Shown: positions 9,766 through 16,239 of the stretch, piece after piece
How the letters are laid out: each line of letters starts with the position of its first letter
Position numbering within the stretch: the stretch's first letter is position 1
Assembly: GCA_028565635.1 (NCBI GenBank)
Contig: JAOXYB010024357.1
Location: forward strand, 1 to 16,239
Reading direction: 5' to 3'
Length of the DNA stretch: 16,239 nt
Origin: Phoronis ovalis
Taxonomy: Eukaryota > Phoronida > Phoronidae
Position numbers and translations under genes: made by a program
The notes under the pieces: generated by a model
The model's input: the letters and a program-made list of their open reading frames with translations, nothing else
What the model was told of the DNA's origin: nothing
Databases searched by the model: none

Positions 9766-11688
9766 ATATAAATGTAATGTAACGGTCACAAAAGCCAATA
9801 GCAGCAACCCTGTCTTTTCAAAAAGATTATCTAGTTTGTTTAATACCTGGCCAATGCAGGATACCAAACAGTCGACATTTTAAAATCATTTATCTGCGAT
9901 CGTAGGATTATGGTATACACGTAGTCAGGATTTTTGAGGTCTGATGGTACATGTACGTCCAAACCCAGACCGGGGATTATTGTGCTTGTGTCTAATACCT
10001 TCATTGAGCTTTGGCATATTCTACTCATTAGTATGTTTTATTTTTTTTTTTAATTGTCTTAGTAAATGCATTTTAAGAAGCAACTGAGCTGTTGCTGATC
10101 AGGGATGTTAAAAGTATTCAAAACCTTGCACACTCTAGCTGGCCTGGCATAAGGATACAATTGATTTTCCCATTCACTTCAATAGTAATGTTTTGTCTTC
10201 TAGTAGACTAGGTAGCTCTTCGGGGACAATTCAGTTCCGTCACAAATAAAGGTGATCATGTGGCATGTCTACTTACGATTTTTCGTGCAGCCTTATATAA
10301 TTAATTAACTTTGTAAGACCTCCAACAACATACTACTGTGAGGAATTAGTGAAAAATACACAGACAACTGGGTGACTTGCTAGGTTTGGATAAAATCCCT
10401 TCAATATTTGAATTTTTGACCTTTTTGAATTCCGATTTCTCTCTCTTTGTGCGAACTTATATCTACTTTCAAATAAAAATATCCCCTTTGCTGCCCTGTC
10501 GTTTGATTTGAAACAATGATTCAGATGTCCTCCCTAATTTCTTGCTATATCATATTGTTGTACAGATAAATAGGCCTCGCTCTGTTTGTAAATCTTTGTA
10601 AATCGTCTGATAATTTAGTACAGTTGTGTAGTTTTACCAAGGTAATCATCAGTCTCATTTATTTAGTAACATACGTGAACTAGCTCTGTGCTGGACTGCT
10701 GTATTATTCGTTTGCCCGTGGGACTTTTAAACAAAGTGTTAAAAAATCCAGGAACGTTTATATCATGTTTTTGTCTGGGTCAAATAGGCTAGTTTCCAAA
10801 TAATGGAATAGGCATTTCTCAATTAGAAATCTGTTAATATATTAACGTATGATTTTTTTTTTATATTGTACTGTGCCCTCTCGAGACTAGGTCTCAGTAT
10901 GTTATTTCCCAGTTCATGACTGAATCTTTGGAAAATGTAGAAAAGCGAAAAATATAGTTTTATCTATGGCAGCAAGGACACATTGCAAGTAACGGAATAG
11001 GCATATTTAACAAATAATTTTTTGTCTTCTCTCATGATATGTAGAAGAGAGCGGCAAATTACTCATAACTTCTCAGGTGATGTTCAGATGATGTCACGCA
11101 TATATGATCAGCTGGTAAAAAATGTAATGATTAGACATATAAGATAGAACCCTTTACGCCATCTGCTGGCAGTTGCGTTTATTTCACAAAGCAATTATGT
11201 TATGTTTTTTGTATTTATTGCCATAAATGCTGTTCGTGTTAATTTATTGGATGAAACGTTTGTAGCCTACTAAACCGATTTGAGGGTCTGTTATTTTCTT
11301 TTTTTTAAAGTATTGTTCTGATAATGTGCTTTTAATGTGTATACTGTGCCTTTCTTTATGACTATGGATAATCATTGGTGTTGTATTTTTAAATAACACA
11401 TAAAAGAACAATTCTTGTTTTGTTGTGATTTTAAGATTTTAAGTTGAAGGAACCTGTGTCAAATATTTGTATGAAGACCAATCAGCGTACTTACTTCTTA
11501 ACTATTCTTAAAAGAACTGGCCCAACCAAAATATCTGGCAACCTTTTATTGTGCATCCATTAGATTAATGATTGAATACGCCAGCCCTGCTTTGTCCTCT
11601 TATGTGTTAGACACCTATCTAATGGTTACACTAGATAACCTTTTTTCGAAAGGCAGGATTGCTCCTATTAGCTTTTGTTAAGATTACA
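9766..11688. other. Intronic sequence, no supported gene
   Basis: Contains the 32-bp repeat at 10158, a doubled TTTGTAAATC at about 10586-10605 and a short hairpin GAGAC-TAG-GTCTC near 10883-10895. A 62-codon minus-strand frame at 9840-10028 is moderately protein-like but lacks a credible acceptor. Confidence 0.45.
10158..10189 (+). repeat. Short dispersed repeat (32 bp), copy 1
   Basis: It starts CAATTGATTTTCCCAT and matches 13350-13381 at 30 of 32 positions in the same orientation, with unrelated flanks. Likely a fragment of a high-copy repeat. Confidence 0.6.
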
Positions 11689-11884
11689 GGACCTCTAAAT
11701 GACCTTTCAACATCTTTAGCTTCTCAGCAAAGATTAGAAATGTATTGTTCATGGGACATTTTGACCTCAAAAACACCCCCTTGACCTTTTGGTGACCTCT
11801 AAATACATAAAAAAATGTTTTCCGAAAATGTTATGTCCTTTTGAACGTTTGACCTCTAGATGACCTTTCGACCTCATGGTCAAA
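11689..11884 (-). repeat. Dispersed repeat, copy B, with three TGACCT pairs spaced by 5 bp
   Basis: This is the inverted counterpart of 9589-9765. On the + strand it carries pairs of TGACCT-like half-sites with five bases between them at 11689-11705 (GGACCT first), 11782-11798 and 11850-11866, plus single half-sites. The pair at 11850 corresponds to the pair at 9607 in copy A. The 11-base spacing also makes it look minisatellite-like, which could explain the motif without any regulatory role. Confidence 0.6.
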
Positions 11885-11979
11885 CAGTTTGGTACTGAAA
11901 TATTGCAAAAAGGTCATCAAAATTGCTTTGTTGTAACTTGATACCATCAGTTTTGAACATTCTCAGTGCTTTCTAATTC

Positions 11980-12100
11980 GAGCCCCAAGGTGGAAACAAG
12001 AATAAAATCATTAATTTAAAGTTGACGTACTATTACCAGCACGTAAAGCATTTGCGCCACTACTGTGGTTACATCAATTGTGACCATATACCAAATTGAA
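11980..12100 (+). repeat. Dispersed repeat shared with 13678-13795
   Basis: Roughly 105-120 bases match 13678-13795 in the same orientation at about 80 percent by eye, including GGAAACAAGAA, AAAATCATTAA and GGTTACATCAATTGTGACC. The match ends abruptly near 12100. Reading frames through it contain stops. An 11-base match to a pol III box A (TGGCGCAAATG) occurs on the minus strand, but without a good box B a SINE origin is weak. Confidence 0.65.
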
Positions 12101-12396
12101 AATGGCATCTCTGATATACCTGATGCGCACGATGAATTTATGTTAAAAAACATCTCCTTGACAAAGTGTACAGTTCAATTATTTGAAGAAATGCCTACTG
12201 TTCACAATAACAGTGTATGTGATAAACCCCCACCCACGGACATCGTCTAATTTATGCGCCTTTTTCTGTGACTATTTCACACCAGTATGGGCACGTTTGA
12301 ATGTACAGCATGGATAACATTAACTATACAATATAGCAGATTAGACTTTTGAGACATTTTCATGGACATTACTGTAAAGTGTATGTATAAAAAATA

Positions 12397-12579
12397 CTAT
12401 GTCGAGAGGTCACCATAAATCTGGACTTGAAGTTCTTTCTTATCATGATAAATGTGCCCAGGTGAAAGTAAATCTTCAAAAATCATTCTAAAACTGCCAG
12501 TTGATAAGTAAATGAACAGCGTCAAGAGTGTACCAGCAAAGAAAGTGATGATATTTAGTGAAATCAATGCCAGTGGGGA
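12397..12579 (-). CDS. Antisense gene, terminal exon: transmembrane helix and cytoplasmic tail
   Basis: The phase-0 acceptor GGCAGGCAG|TCC (12580/12579) opens 60 codons and a TAG stop at 12397-12399. The exon begins with a 23-25 residue hydrophobic helix (ALISLNIITFFAGTLLTLFIYL) and continues with a tail of about 35 residues ending IYGDLST. The tail contains YGDL, which fits the YxxPhi endocytic sorting pattern. Joined to the upstream exons, the layout is a Cys-rich extracellular part, a helix, then a cytosolic C-terminus. A two-helix protein with a disulfide-rich loop, such as the KCNMB/TipE channel accessory subunits, has this kind of C-terminal half, but I see no decisive family motif; a type I single-pass protein is equally possible. 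No AATAAA signal is evident just downstream on the minus strand. Confidence 0.55.
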   Translation of the reverse strand, partial: SPLALISLNIITFFAGTLLTLFIYLSTGSFRMIFEDLLSPGHIYHDKKELQVQIYGDLST

Positions 12580-12933
12580 CTGCCTGCCTAGGGGGTCTGT
12601 GTACAAATGTGTATTGTACTGGTATATAATATGTACATGCCACTGATTAAAATATATTTTAATGATGTCTGTGTACACTTCCTTAATATGCATTTACTTG
12701 CCTTGCCAATTCACTCAGCTAAACATTTGTATTCACACAAAACTGACACCAACCCGCACACATATCGAGAAATACCCAGAAAAGACCAGTATAAACCAAA
12801 AAAATCAAGGGGTCAACAAGTGCAAAATTAGATTACCAGGCAAACACATCATCGACCAATGACAAAAACACTCATGCGCCAGGTAAAATATTAGTATGAA
12901 CAGACACAGATCAACTCTTATCTTATTACATAC

Positions 12934-13035
12934 CTCTACCACCAGGTGTACCCTATATGGACAATGGCTAGTGCATTGTCTAACGTTTCGACATGCTTTC
13001 TTCTTGCTGTCAATACAAGGAGGCTTCTGGTTTAT
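12934..13035 (-). CDS. Antisense gene, middle exon with four cysteines
   Basis: This is exactly 34 codons between a textbook acceptor (TTTTTCAG at the 13035 side) and donor (GAG|GTATGT at 12934), phase 0 at both ends. It encodes INQKPPCIDSKK..ACRNVRQCTSHCPYR..HLVVE, with cysteines spaced C-x7-C-x6-C-x3-C. With the preceding exon this gives eight extracellular cysteines, enough for four disulfides. The good splice sites, matching phases and biased composition make this the best-supported exon of the antisense gene. A (CA)n microsatellite lies in the intron just upstream of its acceptor (13049-13076). Confidence 0.6.
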
Positions 13036-13048
13036 CTGAAAAAGATTC

Positions 13049-13076
13049 ACGCACACACAAACACACACGCACACAT
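13049..13076. repeat. (CA)n microsatellite, interrupted
   Basis: An interrupted CA run on the + strand, lying in the antisense gene's intron about 14 bases upstream of its acceptor at 13035. Confidence 0.85.
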
Positions 13077-13178
13077 ACTGCTGTGATAGGGTGATTAACT
13101 ATCTCTGTTTTCACTCATCGCAGTGATGTGCTTTGAGTGGAAGACAGGTAATTCAGCTATATTTTGCGTTTGGTTTAC

Positions 13179-13371
13179 CTGCTTTGTGCATCCTGTCGAC
13201 CAAAGACATTCCCCATTTTCTGATTGAACACTTTTAGCCTCTAGATCATGTACTTTTAAATATATAGAGTATAATCCGTAATCATCTTCATGGGGACAGT
13301 CATATTGACTTACTCCGAGGGGGCCACTTGACAAATTCGTACAAGGACCCAATTGATTTTCCCATCCACTT
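13179..13371 (-). CDS. Antisense gene, exon encoding a Cys-rich extracellular segment
   Basis: Read on the minus strand, this gives a well-mixed, protein-like stretch running SGWENQLGPC..TNLSSG..YDCPHEDDYG..GECLWSTGCTKQ. It has four cysteines and an N-glycosylation site (NLS). The donor CAG|GTAAAC (exon end at 13179) is phase 0 and matches the next exon. The upstream edge is less certain: the best acceptor is CTATAG|AAG at 13371, with a poor pyrimidine tract, inside a short repeated sequence that also occurs at 10158. The frame is closed by TGA just upstream. The segment looks extracellular and disulfide-bonded; I do not recognise the family. More 5' exons must exist on the minus strand (higher coordinates), but none was identified. 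Confidence 0.5.
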
Positions 13372-13381
13372 CTATAGTAAT
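13350..13381 (+). repeat. Short dispersed repeat (32 bp), copy 2, at an exon edge
   Basis: 30 of 32 positions match 10158-10189. On the minus strand its ATTACTATAG supplies the best acceptor for the antisense exon ending at 13179, so the repeat may have shaped that exon's 5' edge. Confidence 0.6.
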
Positions 13382-13544
13382 TTCATGTAATTTAAATCAT
13401 TTTTAAAATTTCCCAAACATTGCGCAAAGAAAATTACCTGTTAAGAACTGAAGATTATTATATCCTACTGCCAGTTAAGACATGACCATCAAACCTGTTT
13501 GCTATTCCACCATGTAGACTACCTCCGGAACAAATGCAACCTCA

Positions 13545-13896
13545 CAACTGACAAAATTCACAGCTTTGCCCTAACTCAAATAATCCTATCAAACTTTGTT
13601 TTTATTTACTTTAAACATCTAATATTAGTTTCAATCTCTTACACAGTGATTTCGCTTTCAAACAAAAACAAGAAAGCCAGCGCCGAGGAGGAAACAAGAA
13701 AAAATCATTAACTTAAGGTCGACGCACTACCTCTAGCACGGAAAGCCTTTTCGCCACCACTGCGGTTACATCAATTGTGACCTTGTGCCATTTGACGCAA
13801 CATTCATTGCTTGTAGTCCTAATAATAGGCTCAAAATCTGATGTATTGGTGGTCCTAGCACTTTCCTATTCAAAAACTACCGTCTTTCGAATTTAA
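13545..13896 (+). pseudogene. Repeat copy with possible GPCR TM5-TM7 relic, frame-shifted
   Basis: One frame reads a hydrophobic segment and then a charged loop (YTVISLSNKNKKASAEEE), ending in a stop at 13708-13711. A second frame then reads SSTESLFATTAVTSIVTL, a hydrophobic run containing CHLTQ, and LALSYSKTTVFRI before a stop at 13896. The order of helix, basic/acidic loop, helix with a C-x-L-x-Q site and a tyrosine-serine helix resembles TM5-ICL3-TM6-TM7 of a rhodopsin-class receptor with CWxP and NPxxY decayed. This is resemblance by eye only. Parts recur at 11980-12100 and, inverted, at 14165-14245, so it behaves as a multi-copy sequence and could simply be a noncoding repeat. Not functional as it stands. 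Confidence 0.28.
13805..13896 (+). repeat. Inverted repeat, left arm
   Basis: The reverse complement of this arm aligns with 14165-14245, sharing TAGTTTTTGAATAG, GGACC..CAATAC and the reverse complement of CATTGCTTG, with small gaps. About 270 bases separate the arms. This could be two copies of one dispersed repeat in opposite orientation, or the remains of a foldback element. Confidence 0.6.
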
Positions 13897-14164
13897 TGAA
13901 AAAACTCACCCATATGAAGAAAGTATTGATAGATGGTCTTATAGTTCGTTATTATCAAGTGAAGACAGTATAAATCTACACATGTAAACGAGTCAGAACA
14001 TCAAGGTAAACGCCCGGATACGCCATTACAGTCGATTCGTATTTATTGAATTAAAATTCATTAAAAAGCAATAAATGTTATACCATAAGAAATACTTATA
14101 CATTGATAATAACAAACTGGAACAATCGAACTATTGCTGTGTGAGAATTTAATTTTCATCGTTT

Positions 14165-14245
14165 TTGTTAATGTCGAAGGTCGATAGTTTTTGAATAGAA
14201 AAATGTTTGGACCAATACGTCAGTGTAGGACTATCATTGCTTGCT
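14165..14245 (-). repeat. Inverted repeat, right arm
   Basis: This is the partner of 13805-13896 in opposite orientation, with one internal deletion of about 11 bases relative to the left arm. It lies about 165 bases upstream of the Ig V exon acceptor. Confidence 0.6.
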
Positions 14246-14408
14246 GTTTAGCTTGATACATTATTTTACTGTTCAATTGTCTCCTGGAAATTAATGAAAT
14301 AGTTTCAAACATGTTCTTCACAAAAATCACATATACTTTGCATTTAGCCATTTATAGGTGAAAGATTACGATACTAAGCATAAAATGTGAAATGGATTTG
14401 TTTTGCAG

Positions 14409-14801
14409 CTTATATATTTGGAATTGAAGTAACTGTACCAGGAAACCAAGCAGCACATGTAGGCGATGAAGTGACGTTAGAATGTAGTTATACTTTACGT
14501 TCATGGGATCTGTTTCCAGAAGTAGAGTGGTATAGAACAAAATTCAGTTCATCTACAGAGGAGTCTATATTTCTAGCTCCATTTGATGGAAATGCTTTCT
14601 TTAAAGTACCTGACCTGCTCAGTCAGAATCGTGGAGGTTACTTAGGTAGCACGCCAGATGGAGCCAGCGCATCAATTCAAATTAGAAATGTGACTGTTGC
14701 AGATGGTGGTACTTACACCTGTATGGTTTCGGTCACATACTATACGAGTAGTAAGAGCATTGTAAGATCACGTGAAGGATCCGTTATTCTGACGGTAAAC
14801 G
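14409..14801 (+). CDS. V-set immunoglobulin domain exon of a cell-surface or secreted Ig-superfamily protein
   Basis: A whole V-type Ig domain sits in one exon bounded by phase-1 introns: acceptor TTTGTTTTGCAG ending at 14408 and donor G|GTAAGT at 14801/14802. Counting residues from the leader exon, the hallmarks are the B-strand cysteine C43 (VTLECSY), the C-strand tryptophan W58 (VEWYR), the F-strand motif D116-G-G-T-Y120-T-C122, and a closing G strand ending VILTVN. The 79-residue cysteine spacing is V-set length. N111-V-T is a possible N-glycosylation site. There is no FGxG J-segment motif and no recombination signal, so this is a germline, non-rearranging V domain like those of CTX/JAM, CAR or butyrophilin-type receptors. 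These families act in adhesion or immune recognition; the specific ligand cannot be read from the sequence. Unspliced, the frame continues only 14 codons to a stop at 14845, so the protein must splice on. No transmembrane exon was firmly found in the window. Confidence 0.9.
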
Positions 14802-15079
14802 GTAAGTTTCATTGCGATACGTCTACTTTAACACGTAAAAAGTGAGTAAACTATAATTGATATTAACTGGTGAGTGATTGTTTACGGGTTTTAGGTGCTC
14901 ATCTAAAATGTACACGCATTTTGTACATTTTTGAATTCGCAGTTTAAAATATGTTTTTACTTAGCAATAAGTATAGCACGTGTCAGTTATGCTCCTTAAA
15001 ATTTGCTAAAATCGTGATTGTGTATATAAAGCGTTTACTCCATCTCTCCAAGTATGTGCGTAATGTTTAAATATTTTTC

Positions 15080-15205
15080 ATGAACAAATGTCCGTGAAAA
15101 TATATTCACAAACTGATTTCCACAAAAATATGTTCGTGAACATAAACAAATTTGCATGAAAATGTGTTCACAAACTGATTTCCAAGGAAATATGTTCATA
15201 ATCAA
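15080..15205. repeat. Tandem duplication, 62-bp period
   Basis: TGAAAAT.T.TTCACAAACTGATTTCC appears at 15095 and again at 15157. Each copy is followed by AAATATGTTC; the first copy contains the palindrome ATGTTCGTGAACAT. About two copies, moderately diverged, in the intron or 3' flank after the V exon. Confidence 0.8.
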
Positions 15206-15927
15206 TTTCTGTCAAAAATGGATTAATGAAAATATAAATATCTAGTAAAAACACAAAAAATCAATTTTATTTTTTTCATTAATTAGTAGCTATTAATTGA
15301 AACAATTTATTGCTATATACAATACTATAGCTAATGTAACAATACTAAATTAGCAAACAGAAGCGTTACTTCATAAAAAATGCTATTTTAGCTGAATTAT
15401 GAAGTGCTATCCAATTATTTATAATAATACAAGTGCTAACCGGGCCAATTTCCCGTTTCAATATTTTAAAAAGTCACAATTATAGCTTCTTGTGCGAAGT
15501 TGCTATCTTATTTGTGTGTTGTTTTGTATTAATCCTAATTTTATAAAAGTCATTCATAATATAACTTTTTCCTAGACTTTTGTCGCAAGTTTTATACGTG
15601 TGCCAAAATCAAGTCTGTGCATTAAGCCGTGCTTACAATATGTCTTCGAAGTTTTTGAATAGTGTTAAAGATTTAGTGTTGATGCTTGTTACTATATCCA
15701 GAATTTATTAAGGTAACTAGAGGTGCAAATGAAACCCTTTATTGTAAGGATATATTGGTCTTTGCTGTTTACATATGGTGGCCAAGATATTTTCGTTAAA
15801 GAGTCTTTACATATAAAACCTTGCCATTCCCCTTATAATTGTAATGAAATTATAGTTTTAGTTATTTTACTGAAAAATGGTTTATATCGCCCTATTATTA
15901 CACTATTTTGCTTATTTTTTTTTACAG
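15206..15927. other. Intronic or 3' flank sequence, no exon recognised
   Basis: Very AT-rich. No Ig, transmembrane or other domain-coding exon could be recognised between the 62-bp duplication and the acceptor at 15927. Confidence 0.5.
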
Positions 15928-15983
15928 AATCGAACTATTTAAAACGTAATGCAGTATTTAAATCTAATTACGATAAGAAATAG
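15928..15983 (+). CDS. Possible short terminal exon of the Ig gene (secreted form)
   Basis: A strong acceptor (a T-rich tract then ACAG at 15924-15927) is followed by an open stretch in the phase needed after the V exon. The split codon becomes GAA, then SNYLKRNAVFKSNYDKK and a TAG stop. If used, it would give a secreted single-V-domain protein with a short basic, lysine-rich tail. Against it: the exon has no recognisable domain, is AT-rich, and no clear AATAAA polyadenylation signal follows within the window (only AATAAG near 16230). The true next exon may lie beyond the right edge. Phase agreement alone happens by chance one time in three. Confidence 0.25.
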
Positions 15984-16239
15984 TTATAGTGGACCTGAGA
16001 GCCTTCGGAGAACTGGGCGATCCCCTGTCGTCATGTCCATTTAAGTTTTCAAGTCCAAATTTAAAGGGTATAGTCTCAAATGTTTCAATATGGTTATGCA
16101 GAACAATAACATTAACTTTCTGAGTGGTTCGTCGTAAACCCAACTCGGCTGCGATATCAGCATTAACATATGTCTTCGTACTTGCATCATCTTGCTAGGC
16201 ATTTACTTTGATTGTCCGATTTCCATTTAATAAGTATAT

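Larger units (their letters stand above)
6512..14408 (+). other. Large intron of the Ig gene (inferred)
   Basis: This 7.9 kb stretch lies between the leader exon donor and the V exon acceptor, both phase 1. It carries no further + strand Ig-like exon that I can recognise. It does hold an antisense gene (12397-13371) and most of the window's repeats. If the leader belongs to a different transcript, this would be an intergenic region instead. Confidence 0.5.

Noticed and set aside
11980-12100. tRNA-derived SINE on the minus strand (box A-like TGGCGCAAATG)
   Set aside because: Box A-like sequence is present in both copies, but no acceptable box B or A-rich tail.
12065-12250. 61-codon + strand frame with an acidic, proline-rich end
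   Set aside because: It begins inside a dispersed repeat and has no acceptor that would join it to the Ig exons.
12607-12862. Overlapping + strand frames of 74 and 66 codons
   Set aside because: They lie antisense to the minus-strand gene's intron and flank and are low in complexity.
14352-14540. 62-codon minus-strand frame with hydrophobic stretches
   Set aside because: It is the antisense shadow of the V-set exon.
14802-14845. Read-through of the V exon into 14 more codons
   Set aside because: The GTAAGT donor is strong and placed exactly at the end of the G strand, so this is intron.
15723-15927. N-terminal part of the 86-codon + strand frame with hydrophobic segments
   Set aside because: AT-rich with a pyrimidine tract and acceptor inside it; only the part after 15927 is considered as a possible exon.

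Overview
The window looks like genomic DNA from an animal, probably a marine invertebrate. It is AT-rich, its coding sequence is sparse and split by GT-AG introns, it has no bacterial-style operons, and it is dense in degraded repeats and microsatellites. I cannot name the species; an echinoderm, another invertebrate deuterostome or a mollusc would all fit.

Two genes can be supported. On the + strand a V-type immunoglobulin (Ig) gene has its leader exon at 6460-6511 and one complete V-set domain exon at 14409-14801. The two are 7.9 kb apart, but their phases match and together they give a continuous signal peptide. A weak terminal exon candidate lies at 15928-15983; otherwise the gene runs off the right edge. 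Inside the large intron, on the opposite strand, three phase-compatible exons (13371-13179, 13035-12934, 12579-12397) give the C-terminal part of an unrecognised cysteine-rich membrane protein: eight extracellular cysteines, one transmembrane helix and a short tail with a stop codon. Its N-terminal exons are not identified.

Layout. 1-5700: no supported gene; a 30-bp tandem repeat (981-1060) and six exact-period copies of a 32-bp hairpin-forming repeat (2214-2405). 5707-6167: a 461-bp transposon-like element with terminal inverted repeats of about 73 bp, ending under 300 bp upstream of the Ig start codon. 6168-6460: promoter-proximal DNA of the Ig gene with three phased GGAA (ETS-type) motifs. 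6512-14408: the Ig intron, holding short repeats (TTCACCA cluster, ATATGGT heptamer, a 50-bp duplication, (AT)n), an unusually GC-rich CCGTCCC repeat (8399-8480), a possible solo LTR with a good TATA box (about 9279-9571), two inverted copies of a dispersed repeat carrying AGGTCA direct repeats with 5-bp spacing (9589-9765 and 11689-11884), the antisense gene, and a repeat family with faint resemblance to a GPCR TM5-TM7 segment (11980-12100, 13545-13896, and inverted at 14165-14245). 14802-16239: Ig intron and 3' sequence with a 62-bp duplication.

No CRISPR array, rRNA, convincing tRNA or intact transposase was seen. The most interesting points are the Ig gene with an antisense membrane-protein gene in its intron, the transposon next to the Ig promoter, and the repeat-borne nuclear-receptor-like motifs.
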